64,000 nucleotides of DNA from Gardnerella vaginalis (GTDB lineage: Bacteria > Actinomycetota > Actinomycetes > Actinomycetales > Bifidobacteriaceae), in the NCBI RefSeq assembly GCF_040427915.1, contig NZ_JBETXJ010000002.1, positions 62,001 to 126,000 on the forward strand. Reading direction: 5' to 3'. Both the position numbers and the translations under genes were made by a program. The notes beneath the pieces are model-generated. The model ran no database searches and was not told where the DNA came from. It saw only the letters and a program-made list of their open reading frames with translations. Shown one piece after another: positions 53,601 to 63,764 of the stretch; the first letter of the stretch is position 1; each line of letters starts with the position of its first letter.

Positions 53601-54661
53601 CAACACTCTCCCATAATCCAACGTTCTGAATAAATACCGACTCGCGCTGCATCTGGTGCAAACGCAAGTTTGTACGCAAGTGGTTCTCCATCAATTGAAG
53701 CATCTGGCTCAATTTGCATCCATGGCTCCAATTGTGCAGCATTTAGCGGTGAATCAAGCCTATCTGAATCCATGGTCTTTGTGTTTGAGCTATCAGATCC
53801 ATATTGCCTCGTGCCTAAAATTCTCAATCGCAAATTTTGTTCTTGAGAAATCTGCATTTCCTTGATCTTACGCGCTAAATCATCTTCTACCATTGTACTA
53901 GATACCACTATTATTGCGGAATATTCTTCGCCTCTATCCGAGCTTACCTGATATAACGCAGAAACGCCGTCTAATTGAGTTGAAATAGGTTCTTTCGATT
54001 GCTCCAAACTAGTGATTACATCTAGCATTGCGAATTTTGTTGACTCTGATTTTTCTCCCTGCATTGACACTACTGCAGTTGTAACAATTGGATTATAGGC
54101 AGATTGGCTATAGACAGAATTTAAAGAAGAATTAGAATCGCTGGTTGCTGGCGACTTATCTGGCGACTCATCTTTCAACTTCTCATCTTGTAATTTTTCC
54201 TTCTGCCCAGCCGCAAAAAGCGACGCGTCCGTAGGATTCGCCAATCCAAAAATCTGCGATGTTTCCACGTCATCTGCAACCCTACGAATCGTAATAGACA
54301 CGCCATCTGCGTTAGGTAAATCATAAGAAGCATCATTAAAATCAGCTTTAAACTGCGCATTAACAGTAATCTCTGCCTGTTTAACAAGCCAAGATTTCAT
54401 AGCTGAATCCAGTAGCCTTCCAGCCGTAAGCTCCAAACAAATCGAAGAATTCTTAGCAATATCATCATCTTGAACACACGAGTCCAAAACGCGGCTAAGT
54501 CTTTTAGAAATCTGAGCAATATCAACCGTTTGGGTAGAGTCGCCAGCAACCGCTGCCCTCAAATCTAAACTCAAAACAGCGTCAACACTAAGGCGAGTAT
54601 ATAAGCCAATAAAAGCATCAGTATCACTTGGTTTAATACCACTTAACTTAATTGTGTCCAT
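53600..54661 (-). CDS. Degenerate FolB-FolK-like fusion protein
   Basis: A 353-residue frame in the place where bifidobacteria and other actinobacteria keep folate genes, between ftsH and the DUF3180 gene. The N-terminal 125 residues follow dihydroneopterin aldolase (start MDTIKLSGI, then TVDIAQISKRLSRVL, then AEITVN). The catalytic Tyr of the TVDY-type motif is Ile and the Lys-Pro of the V.KP motif is missing. The C-terminal 170 residues follow HPPK (FolK) in outline and end LEPWMQIEPDASIDG, but the GSN loop and the R..DLDLL motif are absent. It is open throughout with a good GGGAGG site, so it is probably expressed but not an active folate enzyme. It contains two copies of the repeated 12-base word. 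Confidence 0.65.
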   Translation of the reverse strand: MDTIKLSGIKPSDTDAFIGLYTRLSVDAVLSLDLRAAVAGDSTQTVDIAQISKRLSRVLDSCVQDDDIAKNSSICLELTAGRLLDSAMKSWLVKQAEITVNAQFKADFNDASYDLPNADGVSITIRRVADDVETSQIFGLANPTDASLFAAGQKEKLQDEKLKDESPDKSPATSDSNSSLNSVYSQSAYNPIVTTAVVSMQGEKSESTKFAMLDVITSLEQSKEPISTQLDGVSALYQVSSDRGEEYSAIIVVSSTMVEDDLARKIKEMQISQEQNLRLRILGTRQYGSDSSNTKTMDSDRLDSPLNAAQLEPWMQIEPDASIDGEPLAYKLAFAPDAARVGIYSERWIMGEC

Positions 54662-54757
54662 AATCGCCTCCCAAAATATTATACGCGCGATGCTTTGCAT
54701 AATCGCTAAACACCGCGCGTAAAATTGTCAAATTAAATTATTATTTAAATTAAATTA

Positions 54758-57028
54758 TTATTTTAGACTTTTATTTTCATCTGTAGAATCAGCTTGCGAC
54801 TTATCCTCAGTATTATCCTTAGAAGAATTACCATCAGAGGCATCACCATCAGAGGCATCATCCTTAATAACACCAATATTTCGCTTCAAGCTTTCTGGAA
54901 TCTCAACAGGAGGAAGAGGCGAATCTGGACGATCCGAATTAGAAAGCCACAAATCGCGCTCTGGAGCCTTACGAATCTTAGAGAAGATTTGCTCAAGCTC
55001 TTTCTCGTTAAGCGTTTCCTTAACAAGCAACTGACGAACCAACTCATCCAAAACATCACGATTATTATTAATAATCTCCCACGCCTCAGTGTGAGCCGTT
55101 TCAATAAGCTTATGAACTTCTTCATCAATCACTTCTGCAGTTTTATTAGAGAACTTACGCGATTGCAAAGAATCCAAAGAGCCAGATGAATCCTGATCAG
55201 CGTCCATCCACTTTACGGCACCAAGCTTAGAGGAGAAGCCATATTCAACAACCATCTTACGAGCGATTGCAGTGGCCTTCTCAATATCGTTAGAAGCTCC
55301 AGTAGTTGGATCATGGAACACAACCTCTTCCGCAGTACGGCCGCCCATAGCATACGCCATTTGATCGAGCAGCTGATTTCGAGACTGGGAATAGCGGTCG
55401 CTAGTTGGCATAACAGCCGTGTATCCAAGAGCGCGTCCGCGAGGCAAAATCGTAACCTTGGTAACAGGATCCGTATGGTGCAAAGCAGCAGCAACAAGCG
55501 CGTGACCACCCTCGTGATAAGCCGTGTTACGCAACTCATCCAAAGCCATGCCCTTAGACTTCTTTCTAGGGCCAGCCTGAACGCGATCAATCGCCTCATC
55601 GATAGCACGATTGTCAATAAGCTGAGCACCAGAGCGAGCGCAAAGCAAAGCCGCCTCATTAAGCACATTAGCCAAATCCGCGCCTGTAAATCCAGGAGTT
55701 CGAACAGCAACCATATGAAGATCAACGTCTGGAACAAAAGGCTTGCCCTTAGCGTGGACCTTAAGAATCGCCTCGCGGCCTTCCAAATCTGGAGCTTCCA
55801 CAGCAACCTGACGATCAAATCGACCTGGGCGCAAAAGCGCAGAATCAAGCACATCTGGTCGGTTCGTAGCAGCAATAATAATCAAATTAGTGTCATTATC
55901 GAAGCCGTCCATCTCCACAAGCAGCTGATTAAGAGTTTGCTCACGCTCATCGTGTCCGCCAGTCATACCACTACCGCGGCGGCGACCAACGGCATCAATC
56001 TCATCAATAAAGATGATTGCTGGAGCGTTCTTCTTAGCCTCATCAAACAGCTCGCGCACACGAGAAGCACCAAGACCAACAAACATCTCAACAAAGTCCG
56101 AACCAGCCATAGCATAGAACGGCACACCAGCTTCGCCTGCAATAGCACGCGCAAGAAGAGTCTTACCAGTTCCTGGAGGGCCATAAAGCAGCACACCTCG
56201 CGGAATACGCGCACCCAAAGCCTTGTAGCGAGAAGGATCCTTAAGGAATTCCTTAATCTCCTCAACTTCTTCTACAGCAGACTGCTCGCCTGCAACATCC
56301 GCAAACTTAGTCTTAGGTGTTTGACCTTCCAAAAGCTTTCCGCGACCACGGCCGCCACCCATTCCAAGCATTCCGCCGCCAGCGCTTGCCATTCTGCCAA
56401 ACATAAACCAAACAAGTCCAAGCAGAATCAAAATCGGCAGCATAGATGTGATCAGATAAGAAATTATGCTAGAAGACTGCATGCTAACAGTCCAGCCATT
56501 AACTGGCTTAGCTTTTTCAATATCCTGAACAACAGTCTTACTCTGAGCAATCGTATAGTAGAATTGCACGTCTTTTCCATAATCGTGCTTCTGCTTATCG
56601 CGCTTATCGAACTTAACATACTTCTTGTCAAGCGTAAGCTTTACAAGCTGTTTGTTGTCAATAACCTCTACATAATTTGCACTACGCTTATGAAGCAACT
56701 CCAAGCCATCTTGCGTATCAATTGTTTGTGTACTGTTATGCACAAACATCTGGAATCCTGCTACAGACAATATCACAAGAAGAACAATCCAAGTCCAAGG
56801 AGATTTAAAGAACTTACGACGAGAATCAGGATTATTATCATTCTGCGAATCATTACCATTCTGATTCTTATTGTCGTTCTTATTTTTATTGTTCTTATTA
56901 TTCCCACTATTCCTATTTGGATTTTTCCCAAAATTAGGCGGAAGGAACGGGTTATTCCCATTACCTCCCAAAGGACTTTTCATAGGTCCACCCATAGGTC
57001 CGCGAGGCGACATTGGAGAAGCGCCCAT
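54758..57028 (-). CDS. ftsH: ATP-dependent zinc metalloprotease FtsH
   Basis: Membrane AAA+ protease that extracts and degrades membrane and soluble proteins. Residues 1-75 are a Gly/Asn/Lys-rich cytosolic extension. Membrane segments lie near 78-96 ([19 protein letters not shown]) and 190-212 ([20 protein letters not shown]). The AAA domain has [34 protein letters not shown] and [17 protein letters not shown]. The protease site reads [13 protein letters not shown] (HExxH with Gly in place of the usual Ala). The tail is acidic and low in complexity. It is the first gene of the ftsH / FolBK-like / DUF3180 group. Confidence 0.97.
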   Translation of the reverse strand: MGASPMSPRGPMGGPMKSPLGGNGNNPFLPPNFGKNPNRNSGNNKNNKNKNDNKNQNGNDSQNDNNPDSRRKFFKSPWTWIVLLVILSVAGFQMFVHNSTQTIDTQDGLELLHKRSANYVEVIDNKQLVKLTLDKKYVKFDKRDKQKHDYGKDVQFYYTIAQSKTVVQDIEKAKPVNGWTVSMQSSSIISYLITSMLPILILLGLVWFMFGRMASAGGGMLGMGGGRGRGKLLEGQTPKTKFADVAGEQSAVEEVEEIKEFLKDPSRYKALGARIPRGVLLYGPPGTGKTLLARAIAGEAGVPFYAMAGSDFVEMFVGLGASRVRELFDEAKKNAPAIIFIDEIDAVGRRRGSGMTGGHDEREQTLNQLLVEMDGFDNDTNLIIIAATNRPDVLDSALLRPGRFDRQVAVEAPDLEGREAILKVHAKGKPFVPDVDLHMVAVRTPGFTGADLANVLNEAALLCARSGAQLIDNRAIDEAIDRVQAGPRKKSKGMALDELRNTAYHEGGHALVAAALHHTDPVTKVTILPRGRALGYTAVMPTSDRYSQSRNQLLDQMAYAMGGRTAEEVVFHDPTTGASNDIEKATAIARKMVVEYGFSSKLGAVKWMDADQDSSGSLDSLQSRKFSNKTAEVIDEEVHKLIETAHTEAWEIINNNRDVLDELVRQLLVKETLNEKELEQIFSKIRKAPERDLWLSNSDRPDSPLPPVEIPESLKRNIGVIKDDASDGDASDGNSSKDNTEDKSQADSTDENKSLK

Positions 57029-57219
57029 ATAATCAGGCTCCTTTCAGGATCCTTCTGAAGGCTCCTTACATAGAAATATGCTTAAAACTAGGATTAAATC
57101 CTACTATTTAGTTTCTATTATCCAGTACTTAATTATTCAAGATTACATAAAATTAATCAAGATTTTTTAAGACTAACCAAAGTTTCTTAAGATTACTACT
57201 CAAAATCAATAAAGAATAC

Positions 57220-57774
57220 TTAAGATTCATACACAGATGGCTTAAGAACCGCGATAGAATCAAGATTCCTATACTTTTCGTCGTAATCCATTCCAAAACC
57301 AACTACAAAAGCATCTGGAATCTCGAATCCAACGTAAGTAATATCAACTTCAACTTCGCGACGAGCAGGTTTAGTTAGAAGTGCAAACACCTTTACACTC
57401 GCAGCACCCCTGCTCTTAAGCTCTTTAACAAGCCAATCCAAAGTCTTGCCAGAATCAACAATATCTTCAACAATAAGCACGTTCCGTCCGCGAACATCAG
57501 TAGTCAAGTCCTCACGAACCGTAATCTGACCACTGCTTTTAGTGCCACTGCCATAGCTAGAAAGACTCATGAAATCCATAGGAGCATTAAGACTAAGCTC
57601 CTGCGAGAAAACAGCAAGCGTGTTCACAGCACCTTTAAGCGCTGCAACAAGCAAAATATCGCGGTTCTCGTAGTCTTTACTAACCTGAGCCGCAACCTCA
57701 CGAATACGCTTCATAAGTTCTTCGTGACTGATCAATTCGTAATCAATATCATCTCTTATATCAGCAATCTGCAT
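57220..57774 (-). CDS. hpt: Hypoxanthine phosphoribosyltransferase
   Basis: Salvages hypoxanthine (and guanine) to IMP/GMP using PRPP. The 184 residues contain LLVAALKGAVNTLAVFSQEL, MDFMSLSSYGSGTKSSG (flexible loop) and the PRPP motif VLIVEDIVDSGKTLDWLV, then VGFGMDYDEKYRNL at the C-terminus. The ATG is at 57774. It is divergent from tilS, and the order tilS-hpt-ftsH is kept apart from the inverted tilS strand. Confidence 0.96.
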   Translation of the reverse strand: MQIADIRDDIDYELISHEELMKRIREVAAQVSKDYENRDILLVAALKGAVNTLAVFSQELSLNAPMDFMSLSSYGSGTKSSGQITVREDLTTDVRGRNVLIVEDIVDSGKTLDWLVKELKSRGAASVKVFALLTKPARREVEVDITYVGFEIPDAFVVGFGMDYDEKYRNLDSIAVLKPSVYES

Positions 57775-57843
57775 GCTAACTATGATTGCATAAACGAATG
57801 ACGGACGTGTTACAACTTACGCATTATGATTTAGACTATAAGC

Positions 57844-58956
57844 ATGGTTTACTCACCTAGTTGGCGTAAAGGAATTGGCGAAGTAAAACGCTGCTTCGAT
57901 AATCTTGGGCTAGAAGTGCAAGGTCCACAATTCTTGCAGCACGGGCAACATTTGGCTTTACCAAACGCACCAATTGTGCTAATAGCATGCTCTGGAGGAC
58001 GCGATTCGCTAGCATTAACAGCGCTGGCAGTCAAAGTATGCGCGAGCAGAGGTATTCGATGTGCGGCGGTTATAGTGAACCACAACATGCAAGAAGGATC
58101 CGCAAAAGTTGCACAAAACGCTGCTAACACTGTTGCAAGTTTAGGAGTAGATAAATCACTTATATTCGTTAAGTCTGTGCAAGTTAAAGATGGCGAAAAA
58201 GGAGAAGAATCTGCAGCAAGAGACGCTAGATACACTGCTATTATTGGCGTGGCTAAGGATTTGGGTGCATCCGCAGTTCTTTTAGCGCACACAGCTGACG
58301 ACCAAGCAGAAACAGTGATTATAGGTTTACGAGACTCTGCAGGTCTGGAAGCTGTAGCTGGAATGAAAAATATTACGGTTCGATGTGGAATACGTTTTGC
58401 TAGACCGCTAATTAATATTAGAAGGCTTGAAACAACTAATATTTGCAAAGATTTGGGAATTGAGTGGTGGGATGACCCAACAAACGGCGATTTAACACAA
58501 AGCGATGTTGAACTGCCAAAGTCATACCCTCTTCGCTCAAGAATAAGACATACTCTAATGCCTTATATTTCACGGTTTTTTGCTACAGACATGACTTTAC
58601 TACTTGCCAAAGGTGCCAAATTTGCACAAGACGATTTAGATTACATCAATTCTCAGGTTGACGTAATAGAAAAAGAGACGATTTTAAAGCAAAATTATGA
58701 TTCTTGCGCACACGAAGTAAAAATAGCAATATCACCTTTAGCAAAACAACACACTTCTATAAGACGCAGAATAATCGCCCGCGCGCTAACCGCCGCTGGA
58801 ATACGCTTTTCGTCAAATCATATAGAATCAATCGACGAATTAATTACAAAATGGCATGGTCAAAAACCTGTAGCGCTGCCTGGCGGATATGCGGCAAGCA
58901 GGAAATCACAGACTATAACTATTTGCGCGCACACTCCAACCTGCCTGAGCGCTTAG
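57844..58956 (+). CDS. tilS: tRNA(Ile)-lysidine synthetase
   Basis: Modifies C34 of the minor tRNA-Ile to lysidine so that it reads AUA. The PP-loop reads IACSGGRDSLALTAL near residues 47-61. Further family stretches are VIVNHNMQEGS, SAARDARYTAI, AHTADDQAETVIIGLRDSAG and WWDDPTNGD. The 370-residue length fits the shorter actinobacterial type lacking the full C-terminal domain. It is transcribed divergently from hpt. The region just upstream of the ATG ends ACTATAAGC, so the leader is very short or absent. Confidence 0.95.
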   Translation: MVYSPSWRKGIGEVKRCFDNLGLEVQGPQFLQHGQHLALPNAPIVLIACSGGRDSLALTALAVKVCASRGIRCAAVIVNHNMQEGSAKVAQNAANTVASLGVDKSLIFVKSVQVKDGEKGEESAARDARYTAIIGVAKDLGASAVLLAHTADDQAETVIIGLRDSAGLEAVAGMKNITVRCGIRFARPLINIRRLETTNICKDLGIEWWDDPTNGDLTQSDVELPKSYPLRSRIRHTLMPYISRFFATDMTLLLAKGAKFAQDDLDYINSQVDVIEKETILKQNYDSCAHEVKIAISPLAKQHTSIRRRIIARALTAAGIRFSSNHIESIDELITKWHGQKPVALPGGYAASRKSQTITICAHTPTCLSA

Positions 58957-59057
58957 AGCGCAGCGCGCGAACGGTTTTTCCGCATTTTGTACCAAAATCC
59001 ACCCAAAACACGTACAAAACACGGGAAAATCGAAGTAGATTCGCGCGGCGAACGAGG

Positions 59058-60848
59058 CTAAAGATTAGTCAGCTCAGCCATCATCTTATTCACGCCTGTA
59101 AAGGTGTATCCAATGTCTCCAGGCGGATTCACAACAACAGCAAAAGTTAATGCTCCACCAGATCTTCTAGAAACATTGCCAACCATAGATGACACATCAC
59201 CCAGAAAACCAGTTTTAACACGCAGTAAACCAGCTGCCGAAGGATCTGACAAACGATGGCGTGCCGAAGTGCACCATACACCAGGTAAAGCTAGGCCTTC
59301 TGCTGCAGCAGCACCTTTACCGATTTTAAGATTCTGAGCCTGAACTTGCACAAGAGTCACAGCGCGAACTGCGGACTTAGGTGAAAGCCCAGAACAATCA
59401 GACATGTGCAATCCGTTTACATCAACGCCTAAATCGCGCAAAACATCGCGTACAGCATCTGTGGCACCTTCTGGAGAATTACTTTTACGCATAGCGAGCG
59501 CAGTAAGACGACCAAATTCTTCCGCAATAGAATTGTCCGAATGCCTTAGCATATATGCCATAATTTCGTTAAGTGGAGCAGAAGAAACGCGGGCTATTTG
59601 CTTAAAATCAGAGGAAATCATCGGTTTTTTAGAGCTAACATATATGGATGATAATCCATCAATCTTGGAAGTTTTGCCAATTTTTACAGAATCAGTGCTC
59701 CAAGTTCTCACGTCAATACCAAATTTTTTGAGCAGATTCGCAAAAATTAATCCCGTACTTACAGCTGGATGCCGATCTAAAAGTGGATAATCATCTGGGT
59801 CATCAGCATCATTGCCAGCAGCCACCCATGCTGCAAAATTACGATCTCTGCCTTCATCAACAGCTAAAGACGATGTTGGCGCATAAAAACGTCCTTCTTC
59901 ATCGTTTTCATGAATCAAATCAGGATAGCGTTTACCTCCAAACAAGGAATCATCAACAGCAAGCTCAACAACTTTTACACCTTGTTTTTTAAGCGAATTC
60001 ACTGTATTAATAGCAAGGGTTTCAAGACCAGCTCTACCATTTACATGATTTGGATCATTGGTTGCAGCACCCATCAGCATATCGCCGCCGCCATGAAGAA
60101 CGAGCCTAGCAAAACCATTTTTCACACCAGATACAGCAGAATCAGCATTTCTAGAGCTTCCAACATAGTTTGCATAAACTGTTGTAGAAAGAGTCGATCC
60201 CATGTCTAGAACATGCGAGGCAGCTAGAGCCGTAAGCGTTTTCATAGTAGACGCAGGCTGCAAAGCAAGATTTTCATTTTTACCAGCTATAATCTTTCCG
60301 TTTGCATCAGCAATAACAGCTGAAGCATTAGGACCAAGACCTGGATATTCAAAAAATTCCTGCAAAATCTTTTCCGCAGATGACTTGTCAACAGGCTTAT
60401 TCTTATCCACCTGCTTGAGCAAGCTGGCATATTTAGCTAATCTCTTAGGTTTTGGGCTAGTTAACTTTTGAAAAGTCTTATGATCACGCGCAGCAATTTC
60501 AAGCTGATTAATAAAACGATTTTGCAAAAGATCTTTACAATCAAACAGAATATAGCCACCCATTAAAGAAATTACGCCAATTACCGATATTAAGCAAACT
60601 AGAAAACGGTTTTTTGACATAGAGCCATTGGTGTGGTTTTCTACACTAAGTTCGGTTGCTGGCGATTCGCCTAGCGCCTCAGTTTGCTTTTCTTGCGATA
60701 CTGTTGGCGAGAATACTTTTTGCGATACTTCTTGCAAACTGGACTTAAAACCAGCTTTTTCCCTAGCCTCTTTCGACGTGAAAGCATCTTCTGGAATCTC
60801 GACTATGCTATCTAGATTCTTAAGGTCTTCATCGTCTTGCATGCGCAC
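59058..60848 (-). CDS. D-alanyl-D-alanine carboxypeptidase/endopeptidase (PBP4 class, S13)
   Basis: Penicillin-binding peptidase that trims peptidoglycan cross-links outside the membrane. One membrane segment lies near residues 84-104 (FLVCLISVIGVISLMGGYIL). The S13 active site is complete: ASTMKTL (SxxK), SDNSIAEEFGR (SxN) and VKTGFLGDVSS (KTG). Residues 1-80 are cytosolic and polar and hold one copy of the repeated 12-base word (SPAT). The frame opens at GTG 60848; an ATG at 60842 is an equally good start. It is convergent with tilS. Confidence 0.93.
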   Translation of the reverse strand: MRMQDDEDLKNLDSIVEIPEDAFTSKEAREKAGFKSSLQEVSQKVFSPTVSQEKQTEALGESPATELSVENHTNGSMSKNRFLVCLISVIGVISLMGGYILFDCKDLLQNRFINQLEIAARDHKTFQKLTSPKPKRLAKYASLLKQVDKNKPVDKSSAEKILQEFFEYPGLGPNASAVIADANGKIIAGKNENLALQPASTMKTLTALAASHVLDMGSTLSTTVYANYVGSSRNADSAVSGVKNGFARLVLHGGGDMLMGAATNDPNHVNGRAGLETLAINTVNSLKKQGVKVVELAVDDSLFGGKRYPDLIHENDEEGRFYAPTSSLAVDEGRDRNFAAWVAAGNDADDPDDYPLLDRHPAVSTGLIFANLLKKFGIDVRTWSTDSVKIGKTSKIDGLSSIYVSSKKPMISSDFKQIARVSSAPLNEIMAYMLRHSDNSIAEEFGRLTALAMRKSNSPEGATDAVRDVLRDLGVDVNGLHMSDCSGLSPKSAVRAVTLVQVQAQNLKIGKGAAAAEGLALPGVWCTSARHRLSDPSAAGLLRVKTGFLGDVSSMVGNVSRRSGGALTFAVVVNPPGDIGYTFTGVNKMMAELTNL

Positions 60849-60975
60849 GCCGCCTATGTGTATGTACTTAAGTTAATTGCAATTCTTTACAACTATACAA
60901 ACTATACACTTGCATATGCCGAGAGTAAGTTTGTGTGCATAATATAGTTTTTTATAGAGGCGTGCGCATTAATGC

Positions 60976-62628
60976 TCAAGCAGTAATCGACGCAAATCTG
61001 CGCAAGTTTTCTACAATGCGAATCATGCGCTTATCCATCACTTTGCCACCAATAATTACGCCAACAACCAACACAACAAATCCGTTTACTACAAACAGAA
61101 TGAATGCAATCCACAGCAGTTGCGGCGCAAGAAGCAAAAACACAATCACAGCCGCAGCCGAAGGAATCATGCATACTGCAGAAAGAAGCGAAAAACCTAT
61201 TGGAGCAAAGGATCTAGCGCCTGCAGAACCTTGCGGCCTAGAAAATGGCTTTTCGATTGATGCCACAGGGTACATTGCAATGCACGAAGAAATTAAGCCT
61301 ATGCCTATGGTAGCAAAAGCTACTCCGATTGGAGAAAGAGTTTGGAACATAACTGCATTCACATTTTGGTGAACATTTGCTACGAAGAAAAGGAAAGCGT
61401 AAACCCCTATTCCAAGAATTGCAAAATACACAGCGCAAATCACGGACCAAACTATTGCGTTAGCTAAGCGATCGTGCAAACCTTTTACGCCAATAATCGC
61501 ATGCATAGTAAAAGCTGTGCCATCGTATGCAATATTGTTTCCAACAACCATGCCCATAAGCAAAGCAGCATACATAAGCCAGCTAGAAACGCCTATGTCC
61601 TGTGCTATAGAACCAAATCCTTTAGCATTAAAACTAGTTCCTCCTGCAACTACCAGAATAAAAAGCGGCGTAAGAAGCAAAAATAGCTGGCGCATATCTC
61701 TTCTCATAACGCTAATAATTCGCGCAATAATCGCACCAACTATGTTGTCTGGAACAAGTGCAAACAAGCCGATTCCTTTAGTTTTAACAACTGTTTTTTG
61801 CTCACCGCGCAGTAACTTCGGCTCTAATTTTGCGCAAAATACAGAGATTGCAAAGCAAGCAGCAATCGTTACAACGCAAATAAGGAAGCGAATAGCAAGA
61901 GCAAGCCAATTGCCATTAATAGCGTCAAGTGGCAAAGCGATAGCCGCACTTAACGGCGTAAAAGCGGACGCAGCGCAGAAACTCGAGCCGAACACAATTT
62001 CATTTGATGAACTACCATGCCTGTTCATTGACGAAACAAAAATCATGTACGCTACGAAAATAACAATGTAAAAAATGTTTCTTGAACGTTTGTTTATTAA
62101 AATAGTATCCAAAAGTTCAATAAGCATTTTGCTTAAAGACACTATTGTGGCAACATAAAGCGGAGCTGCGATTACGCTTACTAAAACCGGCACGATTCCA
62201 AATTTTCTGTACGCTAAAGACCACAAAGCAAGCGCGATTGTGCAGCTTATTGAAAATGCTCCAAAAAGTGAGCCAAGAAGCATGCCAGCTTGCTGCTTTA
62301 CGTGAGGAATGCCATAAAGCGCAAAACTGCGCGATTTTAGTGTTGTGTCGCTGCCGAGCATAAACAGGTTTATAAACAGCGTAAAAATTGACACAATCGA
62401 CGCAATCATTATTGGAACAACTTGGAATTCCTGCCAATTTTTAGTATCTGCAATCATTCCTGGATCAAGATACTTTCCCGCTTGAAAACCAGCAAAACCA
62501 AGAGCGCATATAATCGCAAGCCCAAAAACAATGACTATACCAAAGCCAATTTTTTGCCACATTGACTTTCGCATAACGGAAAAAGTAAGCGCCCAGCGAA
62601 GGCGAACCATTGTAAAAATCATAGACAT
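60976..62628 (-). CDS. ABC-2-like exporter permease
   Basis: A 550-residue membrane protein with about 12 hydrophobic segments (for example GFGIVIVFGLAIICALGFAG near the N-terminus and WIAFILFVVNGFVVLVVGVI near the C-terminus). It lies 19 bases downstream of the ATP-binding gene, so the two form one transporter. No family more specific than an ABC-2-type export permease is recognised and the substrate is unknown. Confidence 0.8.
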   Translation of the reverse strand: MSMIFTMVRLRWALTFSVMRKSMWQKIGFGIVIVFGLAIICALGFAGFQAGKYLDPGMIADTKNWQEFQVVPIMIASIVSIFTLFINLFMLGSDTTLKSRSFALYGIPHVKQQAGMLLGSLFGAFSISCTIALALWSLAYRKFGIVPVLVSVIAAPLYVATIVSLSKMLIELLDTILINKRSRNIFYIVIFVAYMIFVSSMNRHGSSSNEIVFGSSFCAASAFTPLSAAIALPLDAINGNWLALAIRFLICVVTIAACFAISVFCAKLEPKLLRGEQKTVVKTKGIGLFALVPDNIVGAIIARIISVMRRDMRQLFLLLTPLFILVVAGGTSFNAKGFGSIAQDIGVSSWLMYAALLMGMVVGNNIAYDGTAFTMHAIIGVKGLHDRLANAIVWSVICAVYFAILGIGVYAFLFFVANVHQNVNAVMFQTLSPIGVAFATIGIGLISSCIAMYPVASIEKPFSRPQGSAGARSFAPIGFSLLSAVCMIPSAAAVIVFLLLAPQLLWIAFILFVVNGFVVLVVGVIIGGKVMDKRMIRIVENLRRFASITA

Positions 62629-62647
62629 GATTACTTACCGCCTTTCG

Positions 62648-63520
62648 TTACGCGTTTTGGTCACTTGCGATTGGTGTTGCGCTATCGCCGCCGTTAAGCC
62701 AATCAATGCGCGCAGCCGCGTGACGCCCGCCAACAAGCTCCATAAAGCGATCTTCAAGATCTTTGCCCTGAGCCACCTCTTCAAGAGTGCCAGAAGCTGC
62801 AACATGACCTTCGTTAATAATCGCCACGTGCGAGCACATTTTTTCAACCAATTCCATAACGTGCGAAGAAATAATCACCGTCCCGCCAGTAGAAACATAC
62901 TCGGCTAGAATATCCTTCAAATTTGCGCTAGAAACAGGATCCACTGCCTCAAAAGGCTCATCGAGCACAAGTACGCGAGGGCTGTGAATCATAGCTGTTG
63001 CAAGGCAAATCTTCTTCGTCATACCAGTTGAATAGTCCGAAACCATGGTGTTTGCAGCTTCTGTTAAGTCGAAAGCAGAAAGCAGGTCGTTTGCACGCTT
63101 TACGGATTCCGCGCGACTCATATCGCGAAGCATGCCAGCATAAGTTAAAAGCTGAAGGCCAGTAATCGTCTTAAAAATCTCGTCTGCTTGAGGCATTAAA
63201 CCGATTGCACGCTTAGCGCGATTTACATCGCTCCAAACGTCATTGCCAAAAATCGAAGCCGAGCCAGCATCTGGCATAAGCAAGCCCGTAAGCATTTTAA
63301 TCGTGGTAGTTTTGCCAGCACCGTTCGGGCCAACCAAGCCGTAGAAAGAACCTGCTGGAATGTCTAGTGAAAGATTATCTACAGCAACTTTTTTGCCAAA
63401 AGTCTTAACGAATCCGCGAATAGAAACAGCTGGAACTTCTTCACTATCAGCAGCGTAAGTGTTTGCGCCAAAAACTGGAACACTGCCAGACGCATTTGCA
63501 GAAGGAACAGAATCTACCAT
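62648..63520 (-). CDS. ABC exporter ATP-binding protein
   Basis: A 290-residue ABC ATPase: VSIRGFVKTFGKKVAVDNLS, Walker A GPNGAGKTTTIKMLTGLLMP, a signature reading YSTGMTKKICLA in place of LSGGQ, and Walker B VLVLDEPFEAVDPVSS. A 35-residue Ser/Ala-rich N-terminus precedes the domain. The start is the ATG at 63520 after GAGG; a longer frame to 63571 has no such site. It pairs with the permease at 60976. A large inverted repeat lies about 120-215 bases upstream. Confidence 0.9.
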   Translation of the reverse strand: MVDSVPSANASGSVPVFGANTYAADSEEVPAVSIRGFVKTFGKKVAVDNLSLDIPAGSFYGLVGPNGAGKTTTIKMLTGLLMPDAGSASIFGNDVWSDVNRAKRAIGLMPQADEIFKTITGLQLLTYAGMLRDMSRAESVKRANDLLSAFDLTEAANTMVSDYSTGMTKKICLATAMIHSPRVLVLDEPFEAVDPVSSANLKDILAEYVSTGGTVIISSHVMELVEKMCSHVAIINEGHVAASGTLEEVAQGKDLEDRFMELVGGRHAAARIDWLNGGDSATPIASDQNA

Positions 63521-63636
63521 AGAAACCTCGCAATATACATAATACATATAAACGCACGTATTGCGCCACATTATTGCGCAATCGCACGTTTACACCACGG
63601 CTTCTATTATCTCATATCTTGCGTATAAACACACTA

Positions 63637-63736
63637 CAGATTCGTTAGATTTGTATCACTCATGAGACATTTGTAACGCTTTTTAGCTGATTTTTGTTAT
63701 ATTTGCATCATTGATGAGACAAATCTAACGAATCTG
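63637..63736. promoter_or_regulatory. Perfect 18-bp inverted repeat upstream of the ABC exporter
   Basis: Arms 63637-63654 (CAGATTCGTTAGATTTGT) and 63719-63736 (its exact complement) are 64 bases apart. Between them, ATCACTCATGAGACATTTG and ATCATTGATGAGACAAATC form a direct repeat of the same motif. This is a candidate operator cluster for the exporter operon, or a terminator of the gene at 63765. Confidence 0.5.
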
Positions 63737-63764
63737 AGACAAAGCAAAAAGGCAGGTTGGCGCG

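Noticed and set aside
55313..57058. 581-codon open frame on the plus strand
   Set aside because: It is exactly antisense to ftsH, whose protein is unmistakable; the translation is Ser/Arg/Ile-rich without any domain.
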